Assembly: GCA_017390475.1 (NCBI GenBank) | Contig: JAFPBO010000051.1 | Coordinates: 310,001 to 374,000 of the forward strand | Direction of reading: 5' to 3' | Source of the DNA: Loktanella sp. | Lineage (GTDB): Bacteria; Pseudomonadota; Alphaproteobacteria; Rhodobacterales; Rhodobacteraceae | Length of the DNA: 64,000 bases | In this document: in pieces, positions 36,581 through 45,244 of the stretch | Layout: each line of letters starts with the position of its first letter | Position numbering within the stretch: the first letter of the stretch is position 1 | Notes under the pieces: model-generated | Databases searched by the model: none | What the model was told of the DNA's origin: nothing | The model's input: the letters and a program-made list of their open reading frames with translations, nothing else | Program-made: the position numbers and the translations under genes

Positions 36581-36608
36581 AAGGCCCGCAGCACCCGGCG
36601 CGGGCCTT
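36581..36608 (-). terminator. Intercistronic hairpin between TRAP binding protein and permeases
   Basis: AAGGCCCGC (36581-36589) and GCGGGCCTT (36600-36608) form a perfect 9-base stem with a 10-base loop, lacking a long T tract. Located just after the binding-protein gene, it may stabilise that message or attenuate transcription into the permeases, so that the binding protein is made in excess. Confidence 0.65.
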
Positions 36609-36627
36609 CCAATGTTGTCAGGGCGTC

Positions 36628-37710
36628 TTAGCCTTTGACGCGGTTGCGCTGAGCCAGATATTCACCTTCGGAAATGCTGTTCCACTGCGCGGAACTGGCC
36701 ATAGAGGCGAAATAGCTTTCATGGCAGCGGGCATAAATATCGTTGCCCATGCCTTCGGCGACAACTTCATCCGATGCGGTGCCGAAAGCATCCCAGATAC
36801 TGTCGGAAAATTCCAGCAATTGCACGCCACCGGCCTGCAGCCGCTGCAAGGCGGCGGCATTGCGCGATTCAAACAGCGACATGGTCCAGATATTGCTGGC
36901 ACGGCTGGCATTTTCGATGATCACCTGCTGCGCCGGTGTCATGCTTTCATAGACATCCAGGTTCAACGTCAGGTTCAGGTTTGGCCCCGGCTCGTGGAAA
37001 CCGGCGGTGTAGTAGAACTTGGTGATTTCCTGGAAACCGGCGGTTTCATCCGCCCAGGGTCCGATCCATTCGGTCCCGTCAATCGCGCCCGAGGCCAGCG
37101 CCTGATAGACTTCGGCACCCGGCAGGTTCTGCACGCTTGCGCCCAGCTTGCCCAGCACCTGACCACCCTGACCGGGCATCCGGAACCGCAGCCCCTGAAA
37201 ATCCTCGACGCTGTTCATTTCCTTGGCGAACCAGCCACCCGATTGCGGCCCGGTATTACCGGCAGAGAATGTTTTCAGGCCAAAGATGCTGTAAAGCTCA
37301 TCCGCCAGTTCGCGGCCGCCGTCATGGTCGAACCAATTGGCATATTCCATAAAGGTCATGCCGAACGGGATCTGCGAAAAGAACGAAAACGCCGGATGCT
37401 GGCCGAGGAAGTAATAATCAACCCCGTGATACATATCGGCCTGCCCGGCAGCGACGGCATCGAACACTTCAAACGCGCCGACCAATTCGCCCGCGGCTTT
37501 CAGGTCAACGGTGATCTGGCCATCCGTCATCGCGGTGATCATATCGGCACAATATTGCGCGCTGTCATGCACACCGGCCAGACCACGCCCCCAGGTGGTG
37601 ACCAATGTCAGCGTGCGGTTGCCCTGTGCATAGGCCGGGGCAGCCAGCGCTGTCGCCGCAGCGGCAGAGCCGCCAAGCGCAGAATTCTTCAGAAAAGACC
37701 GACGGTCCAT
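36628..37710 (-). CDS. TRAP transporter substrate-binding protein, TakP-like
   Basis: 360 residues from Met 37710. The N-terminus MDRRSFLKNSALGGSAAA is a Tat-type signal (RRSFLK). The mature protein has LRFRMPGQGGQVLGKLGA and GAIDGTEWIGPWADE, typical of the TakP/DctP7 group, which binds 2-oxo acids in Rhodobacter sphaeroides. The substrate is therefore likely a monocarboxylate such as a 2-oxo acid, inferred from the family. It faces the Cache-domain kinase gene across 190 bases. Confidence 0.9.
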   Translation of the reverse strand: MDRRSFLKNSALGGSAAAATALAAPAYAQGNRTLTLVTTWGRGLAGVHDSAQYCADMITAMTDGQITVDLKAAGELVGAFEVFDAVAAGQADMYHGVDYYFLGQHPAFSFFSQIPFGMTFMEYANWFDHDGGRELADELYSIFGLKTFSAGNTGPQSGGWFAKEMNSVEDFQGLRFRMPGQGGQVLGKLGASVQNLPGAEVYQALASGAIDGTEWIGPWADETAGFQEITKFYYTAGFHEPGPNLNLTLNLDVYESMTPAQQVIIENASRASNIWTMSLFESRNAAALQRLQAGGVQLLEFSDSIWDAFGTASDEVVAEGMGNDIYARCHESYFASMASSAQWNSISEGEYLAQRNRVKG

Positions 37711-37900
37711 GATTTCTCCTCCCAAGTGATGCAGGCCTTTCTGGGCGTGACCGCCCCGACCCCTGTTTTTTAACGTGACACTAGAAATATCGTGGCGCAG
37801 AGCGGCGCGATATCCGCAGAACTACGTAGAAATCGCATTTTCTGCGCCCGCGCGATCATCGCATTTGCGTCATGCAGGCTTTGCACGTAACGATCTGGCG

Positions 37901-39337
37901 ATGACTGCGCGCTTTCCCCTTTTGCCGACCAGTACGCCTTTGACCTATGGGCAAAAGGTGTTCCTGCTGGCGACCCTGCCCTTGCTGTTGGCGGTATTCC
38001 TGATCTGGCAGGTGGTGTCAGACCAGTTCAACCAATTGGCCGAAAGTGAATTGAAAGCGCTGGAAACCCGGCTGATCGAGGCGAAACGCGAAGAGCTGAC
38101 CAATTACGTCTCGATCGCCATGGCCGCCGTCTCTGGCACCACGGGCCGGGCCACCCCCGATGACCAAGACGCCAAACTGGCCGTCAGCCGCGTTCTGGCG
38201 GCAATGTTGTACGGGCAGGACGGCTATTTCTTTGTGTTTGACTATGACGGGACCAATCTGGTCGCGCCGCGCCAGACCTTTCTGATCAACCGCAACTGGT
38301 CGGGGCTGACCGACCCCAATGGCATCGCTATCACCGACGAACTGATCCGCATCGCGCGCTCGGGCGGTGGCTATCACAGCTTTGACTGGCCCAAACCCTC
38401 GACCGGGCTGGACGGGCGGATGCTGGTCTATGTGCGCGGCTATCAAAGCTGGCGATGGGCCATCGGTACCGGCGTGTTCATCGACGATATTCTGGAAACC
38501 GTCGCCGCCTCCCGCGCCGAGGTCGAAGCGCGGATCAGACGCACGTCTTTCTATGTCTCGGGCATCGCCATTGCGGCTGTGCTCGGGGTCTTTCTCAGCG
38601 GTATTGTCCTGACCATCCGGCAGCGGCGGCTGGCTGATGGCAAGTTGCAGCAACTGACCCAGCGCATCATCGACACCCAGGAAGAGGAACGTGGCCGCGT
38701 CGCGCGGGAATTGCATGACGGCATCAGTCAGATGCTGGTCGGGGTGCGCTATGCGCTGGAACTGACACGGCGCAAACTGGGGCCAGACAGTGCCACCGGC
38801 GACAGCCTGAACAAAGGTATCGACCAGCTTGGGTCCGCTATTCAAGAGGTCCGCAGGATCAGCCGCGACCTGCGACCGGCGGTGCTGGACGATCTGGGGT
38901 TGGGTGCAGCGCTGCGGTCGCTGACCGATGAATTCAGCGACCGCACCGGGATCAGCACCGATCTGGTCACCATCGTGTTCCGCAACCGGCTGGATGACGA
39001 ATCGCGGATCGCGCTTTACCGGATCGCCCAAGAGGCGCTGACCAATATCGAACGTCACGCCTGCGCCGATCAGGTCCAGGTCAGCCTGCATGGCAGCCGC
39101 AAAGGCGCGGTCTTGCGGATCAGCGACAACGGGCGCGGGATGATCTGGCCGCCACCGGCGCGCACCGGCAACGGCGGCGGGCTGGGGCTGCGCAATATGC
39201 AGGAACGGGTGGAACAACTGGGGGGCTTTCTGTTGGTTACCGCCAGCCCCGGCGCAGGCACCAGCGTCGAGGCGCATGTCCCGCTCAGCCATATGCTGGG
39301 CCCTGACACCACAATCGCAAAGGAAAGCACCGCATGA
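37901..39337 (+). CDS. Cache-domain sensor histidine kinase (NarX/DegS type)
   Basis: 478 residues from Met 37901. Transmembrane helix 1 (about residues 23-43), periplasmic single Cache domain (YGQDGYFFVFDYDGTNLVAP, WAIGTGVFIDDI), helix 2 (about 211-232), then HisKA_3 with phospho-acceptor His in VARELHDGISQMLVGVRYAL, and HATPase_c with IALYRIAQEALTNIERHA and NGGGLGLRNMQERV. Cache domains often sense small carboxylates, matching the divergent TRAP genes. It overlaps the response regulator gene by four bases. Confidence 0.93.
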   Translation: MTARFPLLPTSTPLTYGQKVFLLATLPLLLAVFLIWQVVSDQFNQLAESELKALETRLIEAKREELTNYVSIAMAAVSGTTGRATPDDQDAKLAVSRVLAAMLYGQDGYFFVFDYDGTNLVAPRQTFLINRNWSGLTDPNGIAITDELIRIARSGGGYHSFDWPKPSTGLDGRMLVYVRGYQSWRWAIGTGVFIDDILETVAASRAEVEARIRRTSFYVSGIAIAAVLGVFLSGIVLTIRQRRLADGKLQQLTQRIIDTQEEERGRVARELHDGISQMLVGVRYALELTRRKLGPDSATGDSLNKGIDQLGSAIQEVRRISRDLRPAVLDDLGLGAALRSLTDEFSDRTGISTDLVTIVFRNRLDDESRIALYRIAQEALTNIERHACADQVQVSLHGSRKGAVLRISDNGRGMIWPPPARTGNGGGLGLRNMQERVEQLGGFLLVTASPGAGTSVEAHVPLSHMLGPDTTIAKESTA

Positions 39338-39963
39338 TCCGGGTTCTGATCGTGGATGACCACCCGATGGTCGCCGAAGGCATTCAGGCGATCCTTGAAA
39401 GCTATCCCGACATCACCGTCGTCGGCACGCTGCACAACGGGCAGGATGCGGTGGACCGGGTCTTGTGGCTGGACCCGGATGTGATCTTGCTGGATGTGAA
39501 CATGCCCGGCCTGACCGGCCTGCATGCCGCCGAGATGATTCTGGAAAAACGGCCCCAGACCCGGATCGTGATCCTGTCGATGCATGACAGCCCCGAATAT
39601 ATCTCTACCGCGCTGAACCATGGCGCGATGGGGTATATCCTCAAAGACGTGCCAACCGAACAGATCCGCGCCGCGATTGATACCGTCATGGCCGGCGGGC
39701 AATATCTGTGCACCGGGGCCAAAGGCGCGATAAGCCCCAAAACCCGCGACGGGCGCGAACCGCTGACCAGCCGCGAACAGACCATCCTGCTGCAACTGGC
39801 GCAGGGCCAGTCCAACAAGGATGTGGCTTTGCTGCTGAATATCTCGGTGCGGACCGTGGAAACCCACCGCAACAATATCAAACGCAAACTGGGGATCAGC
39901 TCTACCGCCGGGCTGACGCGCTATGCGCTGGAAAACGGCGTATTGCAGGGAACCGGCAAATGA
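39334..39963 (+). CDS. NarL/LuxR-type response regulator
   Basis: 209 residues. Receiver domain with acidic pocket VDDHPMV, phospho-acceptor Asp in DVILLDVNMPGLTG and Lys in YILKDVP; C-terminal LuxR helix-turn-helix with LTSREQTILLQLAQGQSNKD and VRTVETHRNNIKRKLG. It is the partner of the preceding kinase and a likely activator of the TRAP genes on the other strand. Confidence 0.94.
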   Translation: MIRVLIVDDHPMVAEGIQAILESYPDITVVGTLHNGQDAVDRVLWLDPDVILLDVNMPGLTGLHAAEMILEKRPQTRIVILSMHDSPEYISTALNHGAMGYILKDVPTEQIRAAIDTVMAGGQYLCTGAKGAISPKTRDGREPLTSREQTILLQLAQGQSNKDVALLLNISVRTVETHRNNIKRKLGISSTAGLTRYALENGVLQGTGK

Positions 39964-40260
39964 CGGCGCCGCAGCCAGCAGGTTCCTGCAGCGATGTGGC
40001 AGCAGTGCCAGACCGGCCGTTGCGCGGGTGATCATCGGACAGTTCTTGCTGTTTTCTGTGCTGCCCAGACAGGCCCGCAAAATGGGCGAAATCCGGGCCA
40101 AAACCCAAAAACTTCGGCCATTGCCCTTGGCTTTTGCGGAATCCTGTCCATTTGCACAGATCAGGTGCAGCCGCGCTGCCATATTCACCCGGCCCCCGGG
40201 CTTGCACCCGCGCGCCACAGCGCGGATGTATAGGCCCAGAGCCATCAACAGGAGCAAGCA
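39964..40260. other. Intergenic stretch without a recognised gene
   Basis: About 300 bases between the response regulator and the GST gene. Frames on both strands have no recognisable family features. It should contain the promoter of the GST gene (TGTATA near 40227 is a weak -10 candidate), and AGGAGC precedes its start. Confidence 0.5.
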
Positions 40261-41088
40261 ATGACTTATACCCCTCCCGAGGTCTGGACATGGGACGCCG
40301 AAAGCGGCGGCAAATTCGCCAGTATCAACCGCCCCATCGCCGGTCCCACCCATGACAAAGAGCGGCCGCGCGGCGAACATCCGCTGCAGCTTTATTCATT
40401 GGCGACACCGAACGGCGTCAAAGTCACCGTGATGCTGGAGGAATTGCTGGCAGCCGGTCACACAGGTGCCGAATATGACGCCTGGCTGATCGACATCAAC
40501 AAGGGCGATCAATTCGGCAGCGGTTTTGTCGGCGTGAACCCGAATTCCAAGATTCCCGCCCTGTTCGATCAGGATCAGGGCCTGCGGGTCTTCGAAAGCG
40601 GGGCTATCCTGCTGTATCTGGCGGAAAAATTCGAGGCCTTCCTGCCAAAGGACATCAAGGGCCGCACCGAAACGCTGAACTGGCTGTTCTGGTTACAGGG
40701 TTCTGCCCCCTATCTGGGCGGCGGTTTCGGCCATTTCTACGCCTATGCACCGGAAAAATTCGAATATCCGATCAACCGTTTCGCGATGGAAGCCAAGCGC
40801 CAGCTGGACGTGCTGGACCGGCAGTTGGCCGATCACCGATTCATCGCGGGTGAGGATTATTCCATCGCCGATATCGCCATCGCGCCGTGGTACGGGGCCG
40901 TGGTCAAGGGCGAGGCCTATGATGCCGCCAAATTCCTTGACACCGCCTCTTACAAACACGTCAACCGCTGGGTGGCAGAGGTCCAGGACCGCCCTGCCTA
41001 TCAGCGCGGCAAGATGGTCAACCGCACCTGGGGCGATGAGGCCGGACAATTGCCCGAACGGCATTCTGCGGCTGATTTCGACAAATAG
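40261..41088 (+). CDS. yghU: Glutathione S-transferase, YghU-like disulfide reductase
   Basis: 275 residues. Thioredoxin-fold N-terminal domain (LYSLATPNGVKVTVMLEELLA, PNSKIPALFD, VFESGAILLYLAEKF) and all-helical C-terminal domain (YSIADIAIAPWYGAVV). The N-terminal extension and the TPNG motif are typical of the YghU/YfcG nu class, which reduce disulfides with glutathione. Apparently a single-gene unit. Confidence 0.9.
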   Translation: MTYTPPEVWTWDAESGGKFASINRPIAGPTHDKERPRGEHPLQLYSLATPNGVKVTVMLEELLAAGHTGAEYDAWLIDINKGDQFGSGFVGVNPNSKIPALFDQDQGLRVFESGAILLYLAEKFEAFLPKDIKGRTETLNWLFWLQGSAPYLGGGFGHFYAYAPEKFEYPINRFAMEAKRQLDVLDRQLADHRFIAGEDYSIADIAIAPWYGAVVKGEAYDAAKFLDTASYKHVNRWVAEVQDRPAYQRGKMVNRTWGDEAGQLPERHSAADFDK

Positions 41089-41114
41089 CCAACAGCCGGG
41101 GGCCAGCCCCCGGA

Positions 41115-41145
41115 CCCCCGGGATATTTCCACTCGGAAGATGAGG
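41115..41145 (+). repeat. Dispersed gene-end element, copy 9 (diverged)
   Basis: CCCCCGGGATATTTCC then ACTCGGAAGATGAG after the GST gene. It is the most diverged copy and sits next to the GC-rich inverted repeat GGGGGCCAGCCCCC (41099-41112). Confidence 0.55.
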
Positions 41146-41220
41146 GAGCGGCGATTTTGTTGCTGCTCTCTTGCGCTTACGGCATGCGTGCCCCATCTGT
41201 GGCGCAACAGCGAGGGCTTT

Positions 41221-42138
41221 ATGATCACCTATCTCATTTTAGTTGGCGGCCTTCTGGGCCTGTTTTTGGGCGGCGATTGGTTGGTGAAAGGGGCAAGCGG
41301 CATCGCGCTGCGCTTTGGCATCTCGCCGATGATCATCGGCCTGACCATCGTGGGTTTCGGCACCTCGACCCCGGAATTGCTTGTCTCGCTCAATGCCGCC
41401 CTTGGTGGCCAGCCCGGTATCGCCATCGGCAATGTGGTCGGGTCCAACATCGCCAATATTCTTCTGGTGCTGGGCATCGCCGCCTTGATCGGGCCGATCA
41501 CCATGCGGATGGCCGATGTCGGCAAGGATATTTATTGGATGACCGGCGCGGCACTGGTGCTGCCATTGATCTTCTGGGGTGGCGAAGTCGCCCTGCTGGA
41601 AGGGCTGGTGCTGGTCCTGGCCTTGCTGGTCTATCTCTATTTCAGCTTCAAAGGCTCGCGCAGCGACGAGGAGCAGATCGAAGCCCCCACCAGCCTGTGG
41701 ATCGGCATCGGCCTGACCCTGCTGGGGCTGATCACCGTCATGGCCGGTGCGCATTACCTGGTGCAAAGCGCCAGTATCATCGCCCGGCAATTCGGCATAT
41801 CAGAGGCGATGATCGGCCTGTCCATCGTCGCCATCGGCACATCGCTGCCGGAACTGGCCACCACGGTGATGGCCGCGATCCGGGGCGAACGTGATATCGC
41901 CCTTGGCAATATCGTCGGATCCAACATTTTCAACATCCTCGCCATTCTGGGGATCACCGCGATTGTCGTGCCGATTCCCGTTGATCCACGGTTCCTGATG
42001 GTGGACACGCCATTCGTCATCGTGATCACCCTGCTGGTGCTGGCCCTGGTGTTCTTTGTTGGGCGGATGAACCGGATCATGGGGCTGCTGATGCTGGTCG
42101 CCTATATCGCCTACATTGCACTGACCCGCGCCCTCTGA
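41221..42138 (+). CDS. Calcium/sodium antiporter, YrbG/CaxA type
   Basis: 305 residues from Met 41221. About ten transmembrane helices in two inverted repeats, each with the signature alpha motif: VGFGTSTPELLVSLNAALGG in the first and AIGTSLPELATTVMAAIRG in the second, followed by GNVVGSNIANILLVLGI and GNIVGSNIFNILAILGI. The family exchanges Na+ or K+ for Ca2+ across the inner membrane. The longer upstream frame is not supported. Confidence 0.92.
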   Translation: MITYLILVGGLLGLFLGGDWLVKGASGIALRFGISPMIIGLTIVGFGTSTPELLVSLNAALGGQPGIAIGNVVGSNIANILLVLGIAALIGPITMRMADVGKDIYWMTGAALVLPLIFWGGEVALLEGLVLVLALLVYLYFSFKGSRSDEEQIEAPTSLWIGIGLTLLGLITVMAGAHYLVQSASIIARQFGISEAMIGLSIVAIGTSLPELATTVMAAIRGERDIALGNIVGSNIFNILAILGITAIVVPIPVDPRFLMVDTPFVIVITLLVLALVFFVGRMNRIMGLLMLVAYIAYIALTRAL

Positions 42139-42241
42139 AAGAAAGTTGCGACAAACCGACCTTTTGCGACATTTTCTCCAGCGGGGCGGTTGACCGCCCT
42201 GCCAACAGCGATTAGAACCGGCCACAGCAAAAGGAAACCTG

Positions 42242-42289
42242 ATGATTGTCGTCGTACTAATTGTGGATCACATGCGCATGGGCCGGTAA
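42242..42289 (+). CDS. Branched-chain amino acid attenuator leader peptide
   Basis: A 15-codon frame encoding MIVVVLIVDHMRMGR. Seven consecutive Ile, Val and Leu codons form the control region. It is preceded by AAGGAAAC (42231-42238) as a plausible ribosome-binding site and followed by two alternative hairpins and ilvBN. This is the layout of ribosome-mediated attenuation: scarce branched-chain aminoacyl-tRNAs stall the ribosome and permit read-through. Confidence 0.85.
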   Translation: MIVVVLIVDHMRMGR

Positions 42290-42341
42290 CGGATTTTCCA
42301 TAACGACCCCATGCGCCCCCGACACAATCGGGGGTTTTTTT
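42274..42341 (+). terminator. ilvBN attenuator: antiterminator arm and intrinsic terminator
   Basis: GCGCATGGG (42274-42282, inside the leader peptide frame) can pair with CCCATGCGC (42308-42316). The terminator stem CCCCCGA (42316-42322) and TCGGGGG (42328-42334) with a 5-base loop is followed by seven T (42335-42341). The two structures share base 42316 and abut, so they may compete, directly or by strain. Confidence 0.8.
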
Positions 42342-42378
42342 ATGACTTACGCAACAAACCGGATAGGACGCGAGTGAG

Positions 42379-44130
42379 ATGAACAAAACCATGACGGGCG
42401 CAAGAATGGTCGTACAAGCCTTGATTGATCAGGGCGTGGACGTCGTCTTTGGTTACCCCGGTGGTGCCGTCCTACCGATTTACGACGAATTATTTCAGCA
42501 AAACCAGATCAAACATGTGCTGGTGCGCCACGAACAAGGTGCCGTGCATGCCGCCGAAGGTTACGCGCGTTCCACCGGCAAACCCGGCGTGGCGCTGGTG
42601 ACATCCGGCCCCGGCGCGACCAATGCGGTCACCGGGCTGACCGATGCGCTGATGGATTCCATCCCGATCATCGTTTTGACCGGGCAGGTTCCGACTTTCA
42701 TGATCGGCTCCGATGCCTTTCAGGAGGCCGATACCGTCGGGATCACCCGCCCTTGCACCAAACATAACTGGCTGGTCAAAGACACCGAAAAGCTGTCCGC
42801 CACCCTGCATGAGGCGTTTCATATCGCACTGTCGGGTCGCCCCGGCCCGGTGCTGATCGACATCCCCAAGGATGTGCAATTCGCCACCGGCACCTATACC
42901 GAGGCGCGGCAGGTCGAGACGCATTACAACCCACAGGTCAAAGGCGACCTCGACATGATCACCGAACTGGTGAAAGCCATGGAAACCGCGAAACGGCCCG
43001 TGTTCTATACCGGCGGCGGCGTGATCAATTCTGGCCCGGCGGCGTCACAATTGCTGCGCGAACTGGTCGCCGCGACAGGTTTCCCGATCACCTCCACCCT
43101 GATGGGCCTCGGCGCATACCCTGCCTCGGGCGAGGCTTGGTTGGGCATGCTCGGCATGCATGGGCTGTACGAGGCGAATATGGCGATGCATGATTGCGAT
43201 CTGATGATCAATATCGGCGCGCGGTTCGACGATAGGATCACCGGACGCATCGATGCCTTCAGCCCGCGCTCCAAGAAAGCGCATATCGATATCGACGCCT
43301 CTTCGATCAACAAGGTCGTCCACGCCGATTTCCCGATCCTCGGCGATGTCGCCCATGTGCTGGAAGATTTGCTGAACGTCTGGAAATCCCGCGGGCGCAA
43401 GACCAATGCCGAAGGCCTGTCCAAATGGTGGGACCAGATCAAGGACTGGCGCAAGGTCGATTGCCTGAAGTTCAAGCAGGAAGGCAAGGTCATCAAACCA
43501 CAATACGCCCTGCAACGGCTGGAAGAGCTGACCAAGAAACACGACCGCTATATCTGCACCGAGGTCGGCCAGCACCAGATGTGGGCCGCGCAATATCTGG
43601 GGTTCGAGGACCCTAACCGCTGGATGACCTCTGGTGGCCTCGGCACCATGGGTTACGGTTTCCCCGCCTCCATCGGTGTGCAGATGGCGCATCCGGATGC
43701 TTTGGTGATCAATGTCGCGGGCGAGGCATCATGGCTGATGAACATGCAGGAACTCGGCACCGCGATGCAATACCGCCTGCCGGTCAAGCAGTTCATCCTG
43801 AACAACGAACGGCTGGGCATGGTGCGGCAATGGCAGGAATTGCTGCATGGCGAGCGCTATTCATCAAGCTGGTCCGAATCCCTGCCCGATTTTGTGAAAC
43901 TGGCCGAGGCCTTCGGCGCCAAAGGCATCCTGTGCAGCGATCCTGACACGCTGGATGATGCGATCATGGAAATGCTGACCCATGACGGGCCGGTCCTGTT
44001 CGATTGTCTGGTGGAAAAGCATGAAAACTGCTTCCCGATGATCCCCTCGGGCAAACCACATAACGAAATGCTGCTCGGCGATGCATCCACCAAGGATGCC
44101 ATCCAGGCCGGCGGCGCGGTGCTGGTGTAA
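42379..44130 (+). CDS. ilvB: Acetolactate synthase large subunit
   Basis: 583 residues, thiamine diphosphate enzyme that commits pyruvate to valine and leucine synthesis (or pyruvate plus 2-oxobutyrate to isoleucine). The catalytic Glu lies in the N-terminal region VLVRHEQGAVHAAEGYARS; the FAD and ThDP regions include GLGTMGYGFPASIGVQMA, INVAGEASWLMNMQELGTA and NNERLGMVRQWQELLHGERY. The ThDP motif has GEASW where GDGSF is more usual. Paired with the small subunit gene 31 bases downstream, and controlled by the attenuator upstream. Confidence 0.96.
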   Translation: MNKTMTGARMVVQALIDQGVDVVFGYPGGAVLPIYDELFQQNQIKHVLVRHEQGAVHAAEGYARSTGKPGVALVTSGPGATNAVTGLTDALMDSIPIIVLTGQVPTFMIGSDAFQEADTVGITRPCTKHNWLVKDTEKLSATLHEAFHIALSGRPGPVLIDIPKDVQFATGTYTEARQVETHYNPQVKGDLDMITELVKAMETAKRPVFYTGGGVINSGPAASQLLRELVAATGFPITSTLMGLGAYPASGEAWLGMLGMHGLYEANMAMHDCDLMINIGARFDDRITGRIDAFSPRSKKAHIDIDASSINKVVHADFPILGDVAHVLEDLLNVWKSRGRKTNAEGLSKWWDQIKDWRKVDCLKFKQEGKVIKPQYALQRLEELTKKHDRYICTEVGQHQMWAAQYLGFEDPNRWMTSGGLGTMGYGFPASIGVQMAHPDALVINVAGEASWLMNMQELGTAMQYRLPVKQFILNNERLGMVRQWQELLHGERYSSSWSESLPDFVKLAEAFGAKGILCSDPDTLDDAIMEMLTHDGPVLFDCLVEKHENCFPMIPSGKPHNEMLLGDASTKDAIQAGGAVLV

Positions 44131-44161
44131 ACCGGTTCAACTCAAGAATAAGGGAGACATC

Positions 44162-44725
44162 ATGTCACCGCTCAAGATCAAAAAAGGCTCGACCAGCCAT
44201 TCTGCCTATGACCTAAGGCCCAGCTATTCCGATACAGTGGAACGGCACACGCTGGCCGTACTGGTCGAAAACGAACCGGGGGTTCTGGCGCGGGTCATCG
44301 GCCTGTTCGCCGGGCGCGGCTACAATATCGAAAGCCTGACCGTCGCCGAAGTCGACCATCAGGGCCACCGCAGCCGGATCACCATCGTCACCACCGGCAC
44401 GCCGCAGATCATCATCCAGATCAAGGCGCAGCTGGGCCGGATCATCGATGTGCATAAGGTCAATGACCTTACCGTCGAAGGGCCGAGCGTGGAACGCGAA
44501 TTGGGTCTGTTCAAGGTCGCAGGCAAAGGCGATCACCGGGTCGAGGCCCTGCGCCTTGCCGATATCTTTCGCGCCAATGTGGTGGACAGCACGCTGGAAT
44601 CATTCGTTTTTGAGATCACCGGCACGCCGGAAAAAATCGATGCTTTCGCCGATCTGATGCGGCCTTTGGGGCTGCAAGAGGTGGCGCGCACCGGCGTCGC
44701 CGCCCTCTCCCGCGGCGCGGTCTGA
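44162..44725 (+). CDS. ilvN: Acetolactate synthase small (regulatory) subunit
   Basis: 187 residues from Met 44162, preceded by AAGGGAG. N-terminal ACT domain (TLAVLVENEPGVLARVIGLFAGRGYNI cut here: LAVLVENEPGVLARVIG, then FAGRGYNIESLTV) gives valine feedback inhibition; the C-terminal half with IDVHKVNDLTVEG and DIFRANVVDSTLESFVFEI completes the subunit. Longer than the E. coli IlvN and closer to IlvH in length. Two oppositely oriented gene-end elements follow. Confidence 0.95.
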   Translation: MSPLKIKKGSTSHSAYDLRPSYSDTVERHTLAVLVENEPGVLARVIGLFAGRGYNIESLTVAEVDHQGHRSRITIVTTGTPQIIIQIKAQLGRIIDVHKVNDLTVEGPSVERELGLFKVAGKGDHRVEALRLADIFRANVVDSTLESFVFEITGTPEKIDAFADLMRPLGLQEVARTGVAALSRGAV

Positions 44726-44751
44726 TCCGCCGCGTCACCGCGACGGAAGCG

Positions 44752-44785
44752 CGCCGCGGGGGAGTATTTTGGGAAAAAAGAAGCC
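44752..44785 (+). repeat. Dispersed gene-end element, copy 6
   Basis: GCCGCGGGGGAGTATTTTGGG then AAAAAAGAAG, 26 bases after ilvN. It is followed within 15 bases by copy 7 in the opposite orientation. Confidence 0.7.
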
Positions 44786-44799
44786 AAAGCCCGTGCCCG

Positions 44800-44836
44800 C
44801 TTCTTATTTCTGCAAATACTCCCGCGCGGAGCGCCC
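44800..44836 (-). repeat. Dispersed gene-end element, copy 7
   Basis: CTTCTTATTTCTGC then AAATACTCCCGCGCGGAGCGC, the reverse orientation of copy 6. The pair forms a large imperfect inverted repeat serving the 3' ends of both ilvN and the convergent EF-hand gene. Confidence 0.7.
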
Positions 44837-44864
44837 GAACATACCGTCAGGGATGTGAAGGCTC

Positions 44865-45107
44865 TTAGCGCGGCAGAATCCCTGCTGCTTCACCGGCGGC
44901 AATTTCCTCGGCATCCAGCAGGCCATCGCCATTGGTGTCGAGTGCGGCAAAATCATCCTCAGTCACGTCAGGAGCTGCGGCCTGCACTTCGGGAAAGCTG
45001 TACATGCCGTCACCATTCACATCAATCGCGGTCGATTGCGCAAAGGCAGGCAACGCCAGCAGCAGGGTCGCGGCCACCGGGGCCAGCAAAGTCTTGATCG
45101 GGGTCAT
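44865..45107 (-). CDS. Secreted EF-hand protein (80 aa)
   Basis: Signal peptide (residues 1-23, ending PAFAQ) followed by two EF-hand calcium-binding loops: DVNGDGMYSFPE and DTNGDGLLDAEE, each with Asp at positions 1, 3 and 5 and a Glu at 12. It is a small periplasmic or secreted calcium-binding protein. Similar proteins (often called EF-hand domain-containing) are common in this group. It is monocistronic. The nearby Ca/Na antiporter may be coincidental. Confidence 0.88.
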   Translation of the reverse strand: MTPIKTLLAPVAATLLLALPAFAQSTAIDVNGDGMYSFPEVQAAAPDVTEDDFAALDTNGDGLLDAEEIAAGEAAGILPR

Positions 45108-45244
45108 TGTCTTCTCCTTGATCGGATAATGCGATTCCTATCTGGGGGTAATCCACATCAATTACCAGTGCTCGCCGATCACGATGGCTTGCCCCCGCAG
45201 CAGACAGGCGACAAGGTGCCGCAAATCAGTTAAGGACCGACCCC

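Noticed and set aside
40202-40232. Sigma-70-like promoter before the GST gene (TTGCAC, TGTATA)
   Set aside because: The spacer is about 19 bases and the match is weak in a GC-rich genome; mentioned only as a candidate.
39070-40380. Minus-strand frame of 436 codons opposite the response regulator and kinase genes
   Set aside because: It overlaps two clear genes and the composition is that of an antisense shadow; only its part at 39964-40260 is free of genes and shows no domain.
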